Assembly (NCBI RefSeq): GCF_004210375.1
Contig: NC_134834.1
Location: 145,981,009-146,045,008, forward strand
Origin: Tachypleus tridentatus
Lineage: Eukaryota; Arthropoda; Merostomata; Xiphosura; Limulidae
DNA: 64,000 nt
Reading direction: 5' to 3'
In this document: positions 41,501 through 56,500 of the stretch, in pieces
Position numbering within the stretch: position 1 is the first letter of the stretch
How the letters are laid out: the number at the start of each line of letters is the position of its first letter
Program-made: the position numbers and the translations under genes
Notes under the pieces: generated by a model
Databases searched by the model: none
The model's input: only the letters and a program-made list of their open reading frames with translations
What the model was told of the DNA's origin: nothing

Positions 41501-44500
41501 GCAAGAAAACCAGTCACTCTGCAGGAAACTCCTGAACCACCTTGCAAGAGACTGAACAAAAGCCATAGGTGAAAATGAAGACATGGTGAAACACGTATGC
41601 CTGAAGCTGAAATAAAAAGGACTTGCAATATGAAAGAAGTTCCTGAGATTTCATGAAGCAAAAGAGTGAATAAAAAAACAATTTAACAGACCAAAGAAGA
41701 GCAATTAAAAAAACTATGCAAGGGATGTTTCAAATAAGAGATTGAACTTTAAGAATTGGAAGAGAAGAGAATAGATACACAGAGAGATTAGGTAAATCTT
41801 GATTCATATTACCCACTACCAGAGCTACAGAGAATGGGTCTAGAAACCAAAAAAGTAGTACCTTGGTGATGAAGGGAGTCACAAAGGTTTGGATGAGAAG
41901 GCTACTAAGATAAGAAAAAATCTACTGAAAGATGAGAATGTAAAAAAAATGTTCCACCACCATGTTCAAAGAACCTAGGTCATAACAGACTGACAACCAA
42001 ATGTGATGGTTATAAGCCCAAAAGAGAATGTCTAGAACAGTACATGCAAATGGTTTTAGAGAGAAAGAAATTAAAACAGTTTGCTGTGGTAAATTTCAGT
42101 AAACAATGGCATCAATCACCTCCTGTAAAGGAGGAGAATGTCTAGAACAAGGAAACAGAGGTCCTGATGGAGAGAGTGTCATTGGCATAAGAAACAACAA
42201 TTGAGTTGTCTGAATGGATCATGACAAGATGAACAGACTGATGAGGTAAGAGTATCAACATCTTCGAGATGCATATTTGTAGAGAATTATACTTTGAAAA
42301 TGAATATATAAAAAATGGTACATGTGTCCAGACTCCCACCCGATCCAGACAAAGAACCATCATTGAACAGATGTAAGTTTAGAAAAGATGGGGGAAGATG
42401 GATGCCCATATCACACCAGATTAAATGAGCCACAACATCAGTAAAAGCTGAAGAGAAGGAAGGAGAGACATAACAGAATTCAATGAATCTCCATTGATCA
42501 TCCAGGGTTCAGTGAAAGGGATGAATATGGGTGCAACGAAAAGGAACAAGGGACTTGAGAAAAGAAAGAGTCCCCCAAATGGGCAGAACATTTTAAAAGG
42601 AAAGGAAATGAGACACAAGAGCTTGGTAGCCAGATGTTACACATTCTAAAGTGGTAGAGAAGAAGGTTAATCCCACCTTGCACTCAAAACTGAGAAAGAT
42701 TCCCACATTAGATAGATACTCAATACTTATTTAAAGGACTTGACCAACAGAACCAAACAGTGCAACTCCAGAAGGAAAAGGAAGGTTGCAATAGTGATTA
42801 CTCATTGGATACACTGATGTGAATCCATAGAGTAATGACCTGTAAGCCTAAGGAATGTATCCCTCCTTACAAAAACCCTCAAGAATAATTGAAAACATAT
42901 GGGGCTGTAGTCAACCCAAAGAGAAGAGCTTTAAACTAAAATATTTGTGTTTTACATGATCCAAAGGAAGTAATGGACAGATAAAAGTATCCAAGACAGT
43001 CTTTTTCATCTAAATCCTGGAAAAATTACACCTCCATCTTGAACAAAGAGTGACCAATAATTGCTTTAAATGTAATAGATCTATGGCAGGTCACCAATCT
43101 CTTGTCTTCTTGAAAATTACAGAAACAGCAGAACCTCAGAGTAGTGTTGAGGACCTGTTCCACAGCTTTGATAGTATGTAGAGAGGATATAGAATCCTCC
43201 AAGCACCATAAATACTAAGGAGCTGAGACAAGGGGACAAAAAATAGGCAAAGGTGAAAAAGGAGGTTGAGACTGGAAGGTCTGGAAAAGACCCTGTGAAA
43301 GCAAATATAGCTTCCAAAAGATGGAAGGGAGTTTACAAATGTGTAATGTAGAAAAGTCAAGCTTCCATTGTACTGGAGCCAAGATCAGTGATGACCAATC
43401 CTCAGAGATTGGGGGGATATTGAATGGTAGCAAGAAGACAAAGAGCAAGATATATTCTGCTTGAAAATAAACCTGATGAAATAAATAAATGCAAAAAATC
43501 AAATAAGCAGAGTCTTCCTGAAGAGCTATCTCAGGTCAAGATTTCAAAGTATAAGGAACTCTTTCAAAAACCTCTTCAGGTATGGACGTCACTGAGATAA
43601 GACTAAAGGAGGTTAACTCCAAAAAGTAAGGCATCTCAACTAAGTAATCTTAGAAACACATCATCCAAGTCAACTGAGATAAAATGAAATAATAAATCAA
43701 AGTCACATTGGAGAACAAGTAGGTTTAAGTTTCTCCAGTAAAGCAGTAAAGTTGAAAGAGTTGTGATGTGGGGCTTCTGAAAGTTAGTGAAGTGTGGACA
43801 TTTTGCAAAGAAGTTGAGCAAGCAAAAGATGAAGACAAGCAAACTTTAGAGAAGAAAGAAATATGAAATAAGAAAGACAAAATGCTAAGCTGGAAGAAGA
43901 GACTCAAATAAGCAAGATTTAAGGAAAAAATAAAGTTCTTGACCATAAGCCATGGAAAAAGCATCTTAAGATTATGCTGTATCTGAAGGTCGATAAAAAG
44001 GTAAGATAAAAGGAATCAGCATGAACACAAATAACTGAGGAAAGAAGAAGAGAAAATATTTTCAAAAACGTTAGCCCAAAGAAAAGGGAACAAAGGAAGA
44101 ACATCACATACATGTGTAACCAAATACAGCAAAATATAAAGGTGGGATTGCTTGATCATTGTCAAGAAAAGAGGAATCAGAAGTAAAAAGCAGGTGGTTA
44201 ACACAGTTGATCAGAATCAAATAAAGATGGGACAGGTTCAGCTCCAGCAAGAAAAGCAGGTAGTTCAAAATTCTGGTTCTGAGATGAATAATGTAGAATA
44301 AAACCAACTACCTGATGCACAATGACAGTAATATCACTGAATGTCAGAGTACCTACAGTTACCATTACAACAGTAAATGGCTCTTGCTAAGGTGTCAGAA
44401 ACGTGGATATGCAAATTTCTAATTTAGATGATCTGCATAACTGTTCACCTGTTGTTTTTATGTTTGATTTTTATATCACATAGTTTATAGGAAATAATAT

Positions 44501-47500
44501 GTTATATTTGAGTTTAAGAAAGAAACAATAAGTCAAACAGTATTTAAATTCAAAGTTAAAAGTGAAAAATGCAATGCAAGAATTCTACTTTCAAGAAAAA
44601 ACATCTTAGTATTGAAAAAAAAAAAGAAATTTGTTAGGATGTGATGCTCTCATGGGATTTATTGCACATGAGGGATGTTTTGCTCTCCTTCTGATGCAAA
44701 CAATAGTCTAATTCTAACTACATCATATACTGGCATAGTATGTATTGATACTTGTAAAGGTGAGTATTTTATTCAAGACTTGGCAAACTCACAAAACATT
44801 TTTAAAAGTGATGTAATGTACTAGCTGTTAGTTCTGTGGAGAGATGACTAGCATTTCTGAAACAGGATTTGGGAATGAAAACCATAAGCAAGTTCAAACT
44901 TTTGATCTGTTGAAGTGACAACAAAGGTGAAACTCAATAATTTAATCTAACAGCTTAATATGCTCAACAAACACCTGAAACTTCTTGTTTCCTAAATATT
45001 TTGGAGAAGACAATGTTCCAGACAGGACTAGATACATTTGTAGTTTCCCAGTCTATGGGGAAAATACAGTTCTCTATCTACTCAGATGAAACCCTAAGAC
45101 TTAACTTACCTACACAATATGCTCCATACCAACCTCCTGTGGGTGGTGCTGGGCTTGAAAAGAGGTGGGGGTGCACTAGAACCCATTCCTGGAAGTCTTG
45201 GTTGAACTCCAAAGCATAGTGGTGGTGGTGGTGGAGGAAGAGGAGGGATTCCAGAGGGTTGTGGTGGTGGAGGAGGAGGAGGGATTCCAGAGACTGGTGG
45301 TGGAGGAGGAGGAGGGATTCCAGAAACTGGTGGTGGAGGAGGAGGAGGGATTCCAGAAACTGGTGGTGGTGAAGGAGGAGGGATTCCAGAGACTGGTGGT
45401 GGTGAAGAAATTTCAGGTGAAGAACTAGTGATTTTACTGGAAGATGAGTAGTAGCAACAATAGTAGGTAAGGAAATTCCAACAGTAATCAGCTCAAAGTC
45501 TGTCTGAACTTCAACAGAAATATCTTCCATAAATCTTTCAGTTTGTGTTTCAGTTGTAACTAATTCTGATTTTTCATCATTTGTCTGTATTGATACAGAT
45601 TCAAGAATACGTGTCTGCCTTTCTGTCCGAGTGGAAAAAGTATTCAGTGATGGCATATCAGTCTGAACTAATGAAGATGTGAAAGTTAATCCTTCTCCAT
45701 TGAGATCTCTTGCTTGACAGGTCAGCTCTTGAATGCCAACAAGAGTCTGATATTTCTCCACTTCTTGTTGAAGTTTTGCCATTTTGAACTCATAGTCAAT
45801 AACTATGTTTTCTTGTAATCCACAATTTTCTTCTTTCTGATAACAAATAACCAATTTTATCAAGCATAACAGTAAGAATTTACAAATATAATTTTGACAA
45901 CCAGAAAGTAAGAGGGTATGTATTATTCATTACTAATAAAAGTGTAATATTACAGCACCATAAAACTGAAAAAAGCTATCATGCACATACTATCATTTGT
46001 ATTCAGTATGAGGCTTATGTAAATGTACTTATACACAGTTAAGAGGCACATATTTGAAAATTACATGATCAGTTTTAATAAAATTTGGTACATATCTTTA
46101 GAATCTACAAGGTCAATTATCATAATATTTAATAGATAGTTAGATGACATGTTTAGAAACTACATAACCAATTTCTGAAATATAATTGGTACATGGTTAT
46201 ATGACATGTTTGAAAACTACAAGATCAATTTTAAAATATTTGGTAGATGGTGAGATGAAATATGTTTAAAAACTATAAGATTAGTTTTAATAATATTTGA
46301 TTCACAGTTAGGAGCCATATGTTTAGAAATTAAAGAAACAGCTTTAATAATATTTTTTATATGGCTAGAGCCACATTTCTGGAAATAACAAACTAGTTTT
46401 TAATAATAATTGGCACAAGGTTAAAAGTCAGATGTTTAGAAACTATAAGGATAGTTTTAATGTGTTATATGGTTAAAACATACACTTAATAACTTTAGGT
46501 ACATTGATATATATTGGTACTTTAGAAGTAATGGTTGAAGAGCACTAAATATCTGAAGTACATATAAATCGGTAGCATACAACATAAAGAACACTAAGTA
46601 GTTCTTATTTCTTAAACAAGACTTTGTGATGCACTCTACAAAGAGTACAAAAGTGCTATACTTCTTGAAATTATTTGCAAGGCACCACCTACCCTAGTAA
46701 AGAAATGTAAAAATTGTTTCTTTTTCTAGAATCACTTTAAATTTCCACTTAATACATTATGTTCTTTCATCAGTTAAATGATATAATTTTCTTAAAACCT
46801 TACCTGTAACTTTGGCAATTCATCTTTATTTCCTGACTTTAAACCCATGCTTATATGTTGAAAATCTGCAAAAAAATTACTACCATACTTTAATTTACAT
46901 TTTTCTTTAATGCAAACAATAAAAAATATACATTTATGAGCTGATTCTTACTTGTTTTAGTTGTCACTTTAATAGAAGTTTCACTTTTTTCTTAATAGTA
47001 CTTATATTTATACGCAATGAAACTAAAAACACACTAAGAATTTTATTTCCACATTCACTATTCATAAAGCAAGCTTTCAATTCCTCAGCTGGAAGAGGAG
47101 ATTTTAAAGCTTACTCAATAAATACCAAGGTAAAATTATTTTCTTTTATCATTAGTTCATCCATGTTATGAATTACAAACTTAAAGCAGACTAAGAACAA
47201 TGATAATACTGAATACAGAGGTAGAAACTATACTAAGTCACCAGTTTCTATAATTTATTTACACACATTATAATTTAAACAGAATACACAATGCAATACT
47301 GAACACAGAAACAGATATGAGAACAAGTTATTATTATGTGACATTGCTATGTGACAAATTTGTGTTGTTGTATTGTTTAAAACTGCAAAAAAGCACTGTG
47401 AAAGTTATTTAGATATACGAGAAATATAGCAGAGAAGCATTAGCATAACTTTGACTTTTTTAAACATACTTTCCTATCTAATCTATTTATTCATCAAGTT

Positions 47501-50500
47501 GCTTGTGGTTTCATGTATTGACTGTTACAAGATTCCTAATAATATATGAATCACAAAAACAGTGTAAACAAAAATGCCATAAATATAATTAATTCATCTA
47601 ATTATTAGAGGTCTGAGATTATTTTACACAGAAATAAATGATTTCACTCTATTTTTGATCCGTTATTGCACCTATTCTTGTAACAGGTAAAACGTTACTG
47701 AATATGAAGCAATATGTATGATTAACCATTAGCAAACAGTGTATATATATATATTATATATGTAACAAAAAACAAACCAATAATTTGAAAGTTAACCTGT
47801 TTCTGATCACTGTGTAAATCAATTTTGCTCCAAACCATGTTTTGTCATATTAAACTGAAAAACTTACCTTCATTTATCTCTTCTATGAAGGCATAATACA
47901 AGTATTTAAAAATAAAAAACATATAATACACAATAACTGCAGAGTACAGTATAATGTAAAAATTATTTAGATTTTAATAACAAAGACGTATATTATAAAC
48001 AATAATTGCAGGGTTTATATAGTGTATAAAAAACATTTAAATATCAATAAAATGCAAGATATACATTATAACTTCAGAGTACAGTACAGAGTGTAAAAGA
48101 TACTTAAATATCAAAAACACTATATTAATAGAATGACAATGATATTACATAATTAATATGCAGTATAAAATACTATCATCCTTAAAAACATCAAATAAAT
48201 ATTTATAACTTAAGAAAACAAACATTTTATCCAAACCTTTATTGTTCTCTAGCCAGTGAAATTCTAGATCATAAAACTTAGTTTAATTTTCTGGAGTTAA
48301 AAATCACAGCATTTAATATGGCCTTCAGAAGCAAAGGGGTGTCTGTACACTACAGTTTGTTGAATATTAAAGGTTCAATCCTGAAACTCCCAAAGGTAGT
48401 TTTGGACAATTTTTTAGTACAAGTTTTTGTTTGTTAATTGCTAAATATATATAAGTGAAATACAGTATCCCCAAATCTCCATAGCAGCTAGTACTAAGAT
48501 CTGCCTGCTAGTTGTGAATTCAATATATATAGATAAAGTCACATTCTCAGTGTCGTTAATTGGCATGTGAGGGGTCTATTAAATCTTTGTGTTTTCTAGT
48601 TGTAAAGTTAGCTTTAGTTTTGTGATTCTAGAGCATAATGAACATCACAGCTTTGTAATAAACAAGATCCTGACACAAAAATGTTTCGATTATTTTTAGG
48701 ATGGAAAATTGGTATAAAGCACAAGTTATTTTCTAGAAACAAAACATCACATCCCTTTAATGTATGTGTGGGGGAAATTTTAAGTCTCACAATGTATCAA
48801 CATAAACACTGAGATTTAGTCTTTGGGAAAGGGCTGGAGGGTAGTAATGCAGGTAAATGCAAGAGTTGAATATTAATTTAAGTTGAATAGTAATTAAGAC
48901 AATATTACATTCAATTATAAAATTTGAACCTTCTACTTTATAAAAAAAAGTCCAAAACAGTTTCCAGGTTTCAGGTTTCAATACATTTGACAGAAATTAC
49001 AGACTGGTAAAGACTTAAAATATTGTATAATCTACTAATTGTATTCTGGTATTACCTGAGTTGATATCTCCCCTTTAACTATGACACCACCACCATTTTT
49101 AAATTCCTTTCTGCACATGTTACTGACTTACATTCAAAATTTAATTAAACTACTTTACTATCAATGTATTCTAATGAAATTATTATTAACATATACATTA
49201 TAATTCAAAGTTTTATATTTTCCTTCTTTTTGTTCCTTTACTTGAAAAAAACACATTTAAAACAATAATGAAATAATTTACCTTAAACATTTATCTTAAG
49301 CTTTTGATACTCATTTAGGAGATTCCAGAGATTATGCAAGTTAAAATAGAAAACTGTAATATAACAAATAGCATTTTTATACTGAAAAAAACACCTTTTA
49401 GGTGAACTATTCAAAGCCTAAATTAATTAACAAATCTTTATTAGAAATATCACAAAAAATTTAAATATGTTATTTTTCTCAAAGTTCTTGTCCAGTTTTA
49501 AACAATGTTATTCACACATTTTATTTTTGGAACATAATTAGAATTATGCAACATACAACATTTAAAATGTATATGATATCAGTAAATTTATTTTTAAAAA
49601 AAGCTAGCATGCTTTAAAGAAAGTTGACAATACTGAAAGTTACAAAGTGAATACTTATTATGTTAGAGAATATGTTCAAATTATGATTTAAATATAAAAT
49701 GTTCCTTAAAAATAGTGTTGCATCAAATGGTCCTACATCTAAAGCAAAAAATAAATCTGCAAAAATATGTTTCTCATAGTAACTCAAACATAAACAAGTA
49801 CTTTTAAGGTTCTAAGTTCACATTTTTACTCATTTGTAACTTCTTCAAAACAGCTTGCTGAGTCACCAGTTGTCTGAATATGATTACAAGGAGAAAAAAA
49901 TACTGTTAACCTTATATGCATGAATAGTGTTCAAAGAGTGCATGTTAGGACTTTTACAGAGTATCTTCCAGCTTGGTATCATCTATCTAATGTTAGTTAT
50001 CAACTATTCCTTTTATCCTAAGTTGCTGATTTACTAGCAAGTAAGAGTAAATTCCATATGAAAACAGTGTAACGTTCTTCACGTAAACATCACCTTGCAC
50101 TCACTTATCAATGCACAAACATATCATGAATGCAAGTACTTTTGTAATAAATCTGATTTTCTATGCACACCAGACTTGTATATTGTACTAAAAACTTGAC
50201 ACATTACATATAGACATACACAGTAAAAAATAAAATTGGGCAATATGACATTTCTATAGCTTCCTTCTGTTTTATTTTCCTATAAACATAGTTATTCTAG
50301 TGTAACTTGATTTTTTTTATATTTAATAACAGAAGTTCTGGTTAAACACATAATCTTACCAATGGATGAAATCTTTGGTCTTTGTTCTGTAGTTTCTGCA
50401 GGAAGAGGTGGCCACAAATTGGTTGAGAGCCATCCTGGTGAAGGAGAATTAGCTGTCTGGGCCTCAAGGTGCGTCCAATAATACATTAAATCAGGCTACA

Positions 50501-53500
50501 TCCAGGAAACACCCACCATATTAAAAAAAAGTAGGAATAATTATCAAACATCCTAAACTACTCTACACCAGTAGTTCACATCCACACTCAGCAAGTACAC
50601 AAAATATCAAACATCCTAAACTACTCTACACCAGTAGTTCACAGCCACACTCAGAAAGTACACAAAATATCAAACATTCTTAACTACTCTACACCAGTAG
50701 TTCACATCCACACTCAGCAAGTACACAAAATATCAAACATTCTAAACTACTCTACACTAGTAGTTCATAGCCACACTCAGCAAGTACACAAAATATCAAA
50801 CATTCTAAACTACTCTACACCAGTAGTTCACATCCACACTCAGCAAGTACACAAAATATCAAACATTCTAAACTACTCTACACCAGTAGTTCATAGCCAC
50901 ACTCAGAAAGTACACAAAATATCAAACATTCTAAACTACTCTACACCAGTAGTTCACATCCACACTCAGCAAGTACACAAAATATCAAACATTCTAAACT
51001 ACTCTACACTAGTAGTTCATAGCCACACTCAGAAAGTACACAAAATATCAAACATTCTAAACTACTCTACACCAGTAGTTCACATCCACACTCAGCAAGT
51101 ACACAAAATATCAAACATTCTAAACTACTCTACACCAGTAGTTCATAGCCACACTCAGAAAGTACACAAAATATCAAACATTCTAAACTACTCTACACCA
51201 GTAGTTCACATCCACACTCAGCAAGTACACAAAATATCAAACATTCTAAACTACTCTACACCAGTAGTTCATAGCCACACTCAGAAAGTACACAAAATAT
51301 CAAACATTCTAAACTACTCTACACCAGTAGTTCACATCCACACTCAGCAAGTACACAAAATATCAAACATTCTAAACTACTCTACACTAGTAGTTCATAG
51401 CCACACTCAGAAAGTACACAAAATATCAAACATTCTAAACTACTCTACACCAGTAGTTCACATCCATACTCAGCAAGTACACAAAATATCAAACATTCTA
51501 AACTACTCTACACCAGTAGTTCACATCCACACTCAGCAAGTACACAAAATATCAAACATTCTAAACTACTCTACACCAGTAGTTCACATCCACACTCAGC
51601 AAGTACACAAAATATCAAACATTATAAACTACTCTACACCAGTAGTTTATACTCAATCTCAAAAAGTACACAAAATATCAACATATAAGCTAATATCCAT
51701 CTGCAAAGATACCTAAGAATGTTTAAAGATAGGTTAGAGTAAAGTTTTCTTAACCTGGAGAAGCTAGACTAACAATAGTTCAATAGTTACATATGCACTT
51801 GGGTTAAAACCAAATACAAATGACATTAGTTAATAAAATAACTAGTTAATTAGCATAAAAAAATCAACCCAAATATCTAAAAATGCAATTCTGGAGTTGC
51901 ACAATGTACACATAAATGCCCACTAGTGTTCAAATGATTTATATTAATATCTATTTTAGGATGTAATTGGAAAAAGAGTTGTTTGTTTTGATATATTACA
52001 ATATGAAGTTGAATAAGGCTAAGAAGTGTGGACCCCACAACAAGTACTCATTACTTATTTAGCCACATCGTAATCTTGCAAATATGATGAGATTAATTTT
52101 TCAAAATGTAACCTATATTTTTACATGGATGAATAAAATGGTTTTTGGGGGTAAGAGCTGTATATTAACATTATCCTTGGGCTTTTACAAAGAAAGAAAC
52201 ATCTTATAATAAGAATTGCATTTAAAACATTTTTAATGTGGTTTATTTTAATCAACAGAAACATATATTAAAACATTGTAATATTTCATCTTTGGTTTAT
52301 ATTAATCTCTTAATAAAACCATTCACCCTGTGGTTTTATTACATACTATTCATGATACAGACAGATCAGTTGTAGTTATATCACAACACATACTCTGATT
52401 ATGTACAGTAAAGGAATGAAAAACGTTTTTTGTACAACATTGCTGTTAGATATACATGAATGTTTTTAAGTATATCACAAATGTTAAAATTGGTTATTTT
52501 TAGAAGCAATAGTTTATTGTACATTTGTTTATGTAACTGAGTACAAATCATTCTTTGTGTAATTCCACAGTTGTGAATTGGTACTTGTTCTATTATTGGA
52601 TCATTCTACTAGAAACTTCTAAGTTTTTCTTGATGTTTGAACCAAGTATTATTGCATCATATTATTTGTGTAGAATGTTCTTGACCTCTGCAAGTCTATA
52701 AATATCCATATAAAATGTAATTCAAGCAAGATAAAGATAGAATATGAGCTAGTTGGATGGATAGCATATAGTACTTTTTTAAGAGAGAAATTATCACAGA
52801 CAATATTGTAACAACAGAGTAGAAAAAAATTTGTCTCGTCAATTGCATTCTAAAGTAACTGAACAAATTTGTATGTATCAGGTCATCCCACAACTAATAT
52901 CCAAAAATTTAAAACAGAAAGTGCATCATCATTTCTGTCTTCGTAAAAGGCTTTAATTACTAAAATATGTTGTACGATGTGTATAAAAATGTTCAGACAA
53001 ATAAAAAATTCTAGCCCAACTCCACTTCTTTAGATCATTAATCAAATAAACCCTTATGAAAATGGATGTGTCTGAGGAGCACATTAGGCATATAATGCTT
53101 TATGAGTTTAAAAAAGGCAATAGTGTAGCAGGAACTACATGAAACATTCAAGGTGTTTATGGTGCAAAGTCTCTCAATGAAAGAATATGTCAAAGGTGGT
53201 TTCAGAAGTTCAGATCAGGTGATTACAGCTTTAGTGATGCACCACATTCAGATGTCCTGTTGAGTATAATGATGACTTGCTGCTGGCTGAACTTGATAAA
53301 AATTGTATTGTAACATTTGAAGAACTAGCACAGAAGCTTAATTCAACCAATTCAACAGTTCACCGTTATCTGCAACAGCTTCAGAAGGTGTCAAAACTTC
53401 AAAAATAGGTCCCCTCGACTTGACAGAAGTCAAACTCAGAGCAAGAATAGATATTTGCACTTCTCTGCACTCTCGTGAATGCAACTCACCTTTTTTGGAC

Positions 53501-56500
53501 AGGTTAGTGACTAGAGATGAAAAATGGATATGCTATAAAATTGTTAAGAGCTGCAGACAATGGCTCAGTGCAGGTAAACTGGCTAAAGCACAGCCAAAAT
53601 GGACCTCCACCCAAGGGTTATTGTTGGTGTGATCCAATTTGAGTTGCTGCTACTCAATGTAATGATTACATCAGACTTCTATTGTCAACAGTCATTTTTA
53701 GAGTGCTTGAATGTTGCACTGAAAGAGAAGAGACCTGCTTTGATTAATCATAAGTGTTGTGTTACACCAGGATAATGCACGGCCCCATACAGCAAGGATC
53801 ACATCTGCAAAGAATGAAGAGCTAGATTACAAAAAACTTCCACATCCTCCTTATTCTCCAGACCTTGCCCATATGATTATCATCTATTCCAAAGTTTGCA
53901 GAACTATCTCAATGGAAAAAGAGCTTAGAATACATGAAGATGTTAAAACTACCCTCTCTACATTCTTTTCCTCCAAACTTCAAGTACTTTAAAGAAGTGG
54001 CATTTAAAAGCTTGTGAATCGTTGACAGGAAGTTATTAATTATAATGGAAGACACATTACTGATTAACTAACATTAAAAGCATTTGAAATTCTTTCTCTT
54101 TTTTCTGAACCTAAAATTGGACATTACTTAAGGAATGACCAGATACATTTGACAAAAAGAGAGTTATTTAAAGCACTGGATACGACTTGGGTAATAAATT
54201 GTGTAACAAATACTTGTATCTATATGTTTGACTTGTTTTAATGTATTATTTTAAAACAAGTAGACTATGTTGTTTGTTTATTGCTGAAATTTATCACCAA
54301 CAAATCACAGGCACCTAATGTAAAGAATTTTGAGCGTGTGTGTGTGTGTGTGTGTACATACCTGACAATTGCCTTAAAGTAAATCTATAATCAACTCACT
54401 CTAAAAAGGACTTCTAAAGGAACATTTTCATCTTCAATCTGACACAACACTCCAGCAGCTAACAAATGAGTACAAAACTGTGCTCCAAGGATTTTAAGGT
54501 CTTGTTTGTTCAGCTTACTATAAAGGTAATGCCCATCAGGAAAAGCAAAACAAAAGCAGTTGATCAGTATTTGACCTAAACGGAGTAAGTCAAGAGAATG
54601 AATAAAATTTAACTAATCACCATTTTATTTCAACACTCGAGTGCCTGTCTATAATCACAGAAATATGTTCTACATCTAAGAGGACTGTCTGAAAATATCA
54701 TTGTACACTTCTAAAAAAACAATGTATAAAATTATAATACATTTTCAGGAAGATAATTCATAAATCAACCAAAACAAAGATAAATATTCAAGAGATATGA
54801 TGAACCAAAAACACTTTTATACACATTTCAACTGAATAACATTCACTTTATATTTAAAAGTTCTTGCATGTTAAGAGCACAAAAGAAAAAAATACTTTTG
54901 AAATTGATGTAAAATTCTCACTAAATACACACTACAGAGAAGATAGACAATCATCAAAGGTTTCTCACTATATAACAATAAATAAGTTTTAACAAAAAAA
55001 ACACAGATCTCCTTCCTGGTGGTTTACATGCCTTAATATCTAGAGTAAGGATATAATGCATTTTATGCTTTTTTCAGATGATGTTTAAATACTTTGACAC
55101 TTACAATAAATATAACTCACTCCCACCTTTCTCCTACATGAGGTTTAAATGTCCTGACCCTTACCTTAAATGTAGAACATATTCCCATGTTTCTCTCAAA
55201 TGTAGTTTAAATATCTTTATATCTCCCATGTTTCTTCTGCACGAAGTTTAAATTTATTGACACCTATAATAAGTATACAACATACTCCCATTTTTCTCCC
55301 TGATGAGGTTCAAATGTATTGATATCTTCAATAATTATATACACAATATACTTCCATGTTTTTTCACAATGAGGTTCAACTGTACTGTAGAATATAACTT
55401 ATTTATTTCATAAGAATAAAAGCACAGAACTAAGAATAAAGAAGTATTTATAATAATTTATCAAAATTTATTATACAGCCATAGTTCATAAATAATAATG
55501 ATAATACTAATTCAATAAGAACATGCCAGTTCTTACCTAATGTTACTCTTGAATGTTATTACGTAGTATCTCTTATCAATGTGAGCAGTTAGCTATATAA
55601 AGGTAAACATGGCAAATTTAAGGATGAAAGTAGTATTACAAGTTTATATTTTTACATCTGTATTGAAATTTTTATTTTTCATAGAATAAGTTATACTTAC
55701 TTCTACAATTTAAATCTCTTGCACCAATGTCAGGTATTTGAAAACATTGTACCTTGTAAATGCCAGACAAATTTAGCAGTTCTAACAAGATATGATTTGA
55801 ACAGTTTGTTTTTGCAAGATAACATCATGTTTTATCAACATTAATTGAATGCATTTAAGTATATAGTTTCAGTGTTTAAAAGGTATGGATGCTAACAAGT
55901 TTATAGAAATGTTATAAGGTAAACTCATGAAACTAAACTTTCATTGTACATATGAAAACCAGAACATTTGAGTACTTACTGAAGCTACAAATATAAAATT
56001 AATATAGATCTCATATAATTAACTATCATATGGATACTACTGCAGCTTCAATTTTTAATCCTTACAAAATTCTCTCTCCATAATCTTCCAAAAACATAAA
56101 ACACTATTGTAACTTACCTTCAAATTTCTCATACAGACTGAAGTCTAGCTTTTCTGGAACAAACTTTGGCCTCTTCACTTTAGACTCTAAGGTGGTTTTA
56201 TCTAGAGTTAATGAGGCTACCTTTCTCAAGACATTTCCATCTAAAGGAGGGACACCACCTTGGGAAGAGAAGCGACGACTGGTTGACAGCCGACTTTCAC
56301 TATTTGTAAAAAGTGAGACTGGCCTTAAGACCTCCTCAGAGTTTGAGAAATCCTGTTTAGCACCACCTGCTGCAGGTGGGGTGCTGAATTTATGTGGAGG
56401 CAGAATAACCTTCTTGTGTTGAGTAACAGTGAAAGCACTTTTAAGAGATCCAATGCTGACCTCCTTAGATGATCTAGTATTACTGGCATACCCATCCTTT

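Noticed and set aside
43117-44307. Hydrophobic minus-strand frames resembling transmembrane segments
   Set aside because: Result of purine-rich plus-strand sequence in the second DIRS-like relic; overlapping in several frames, with no starts or splice sites.
45198-45428. Plus-strand open frame rich in V and E ([10 protein letters not shown] repeats)
   Set aside because: Antisense of the FH1 polyproline repeats of formin exon 5.
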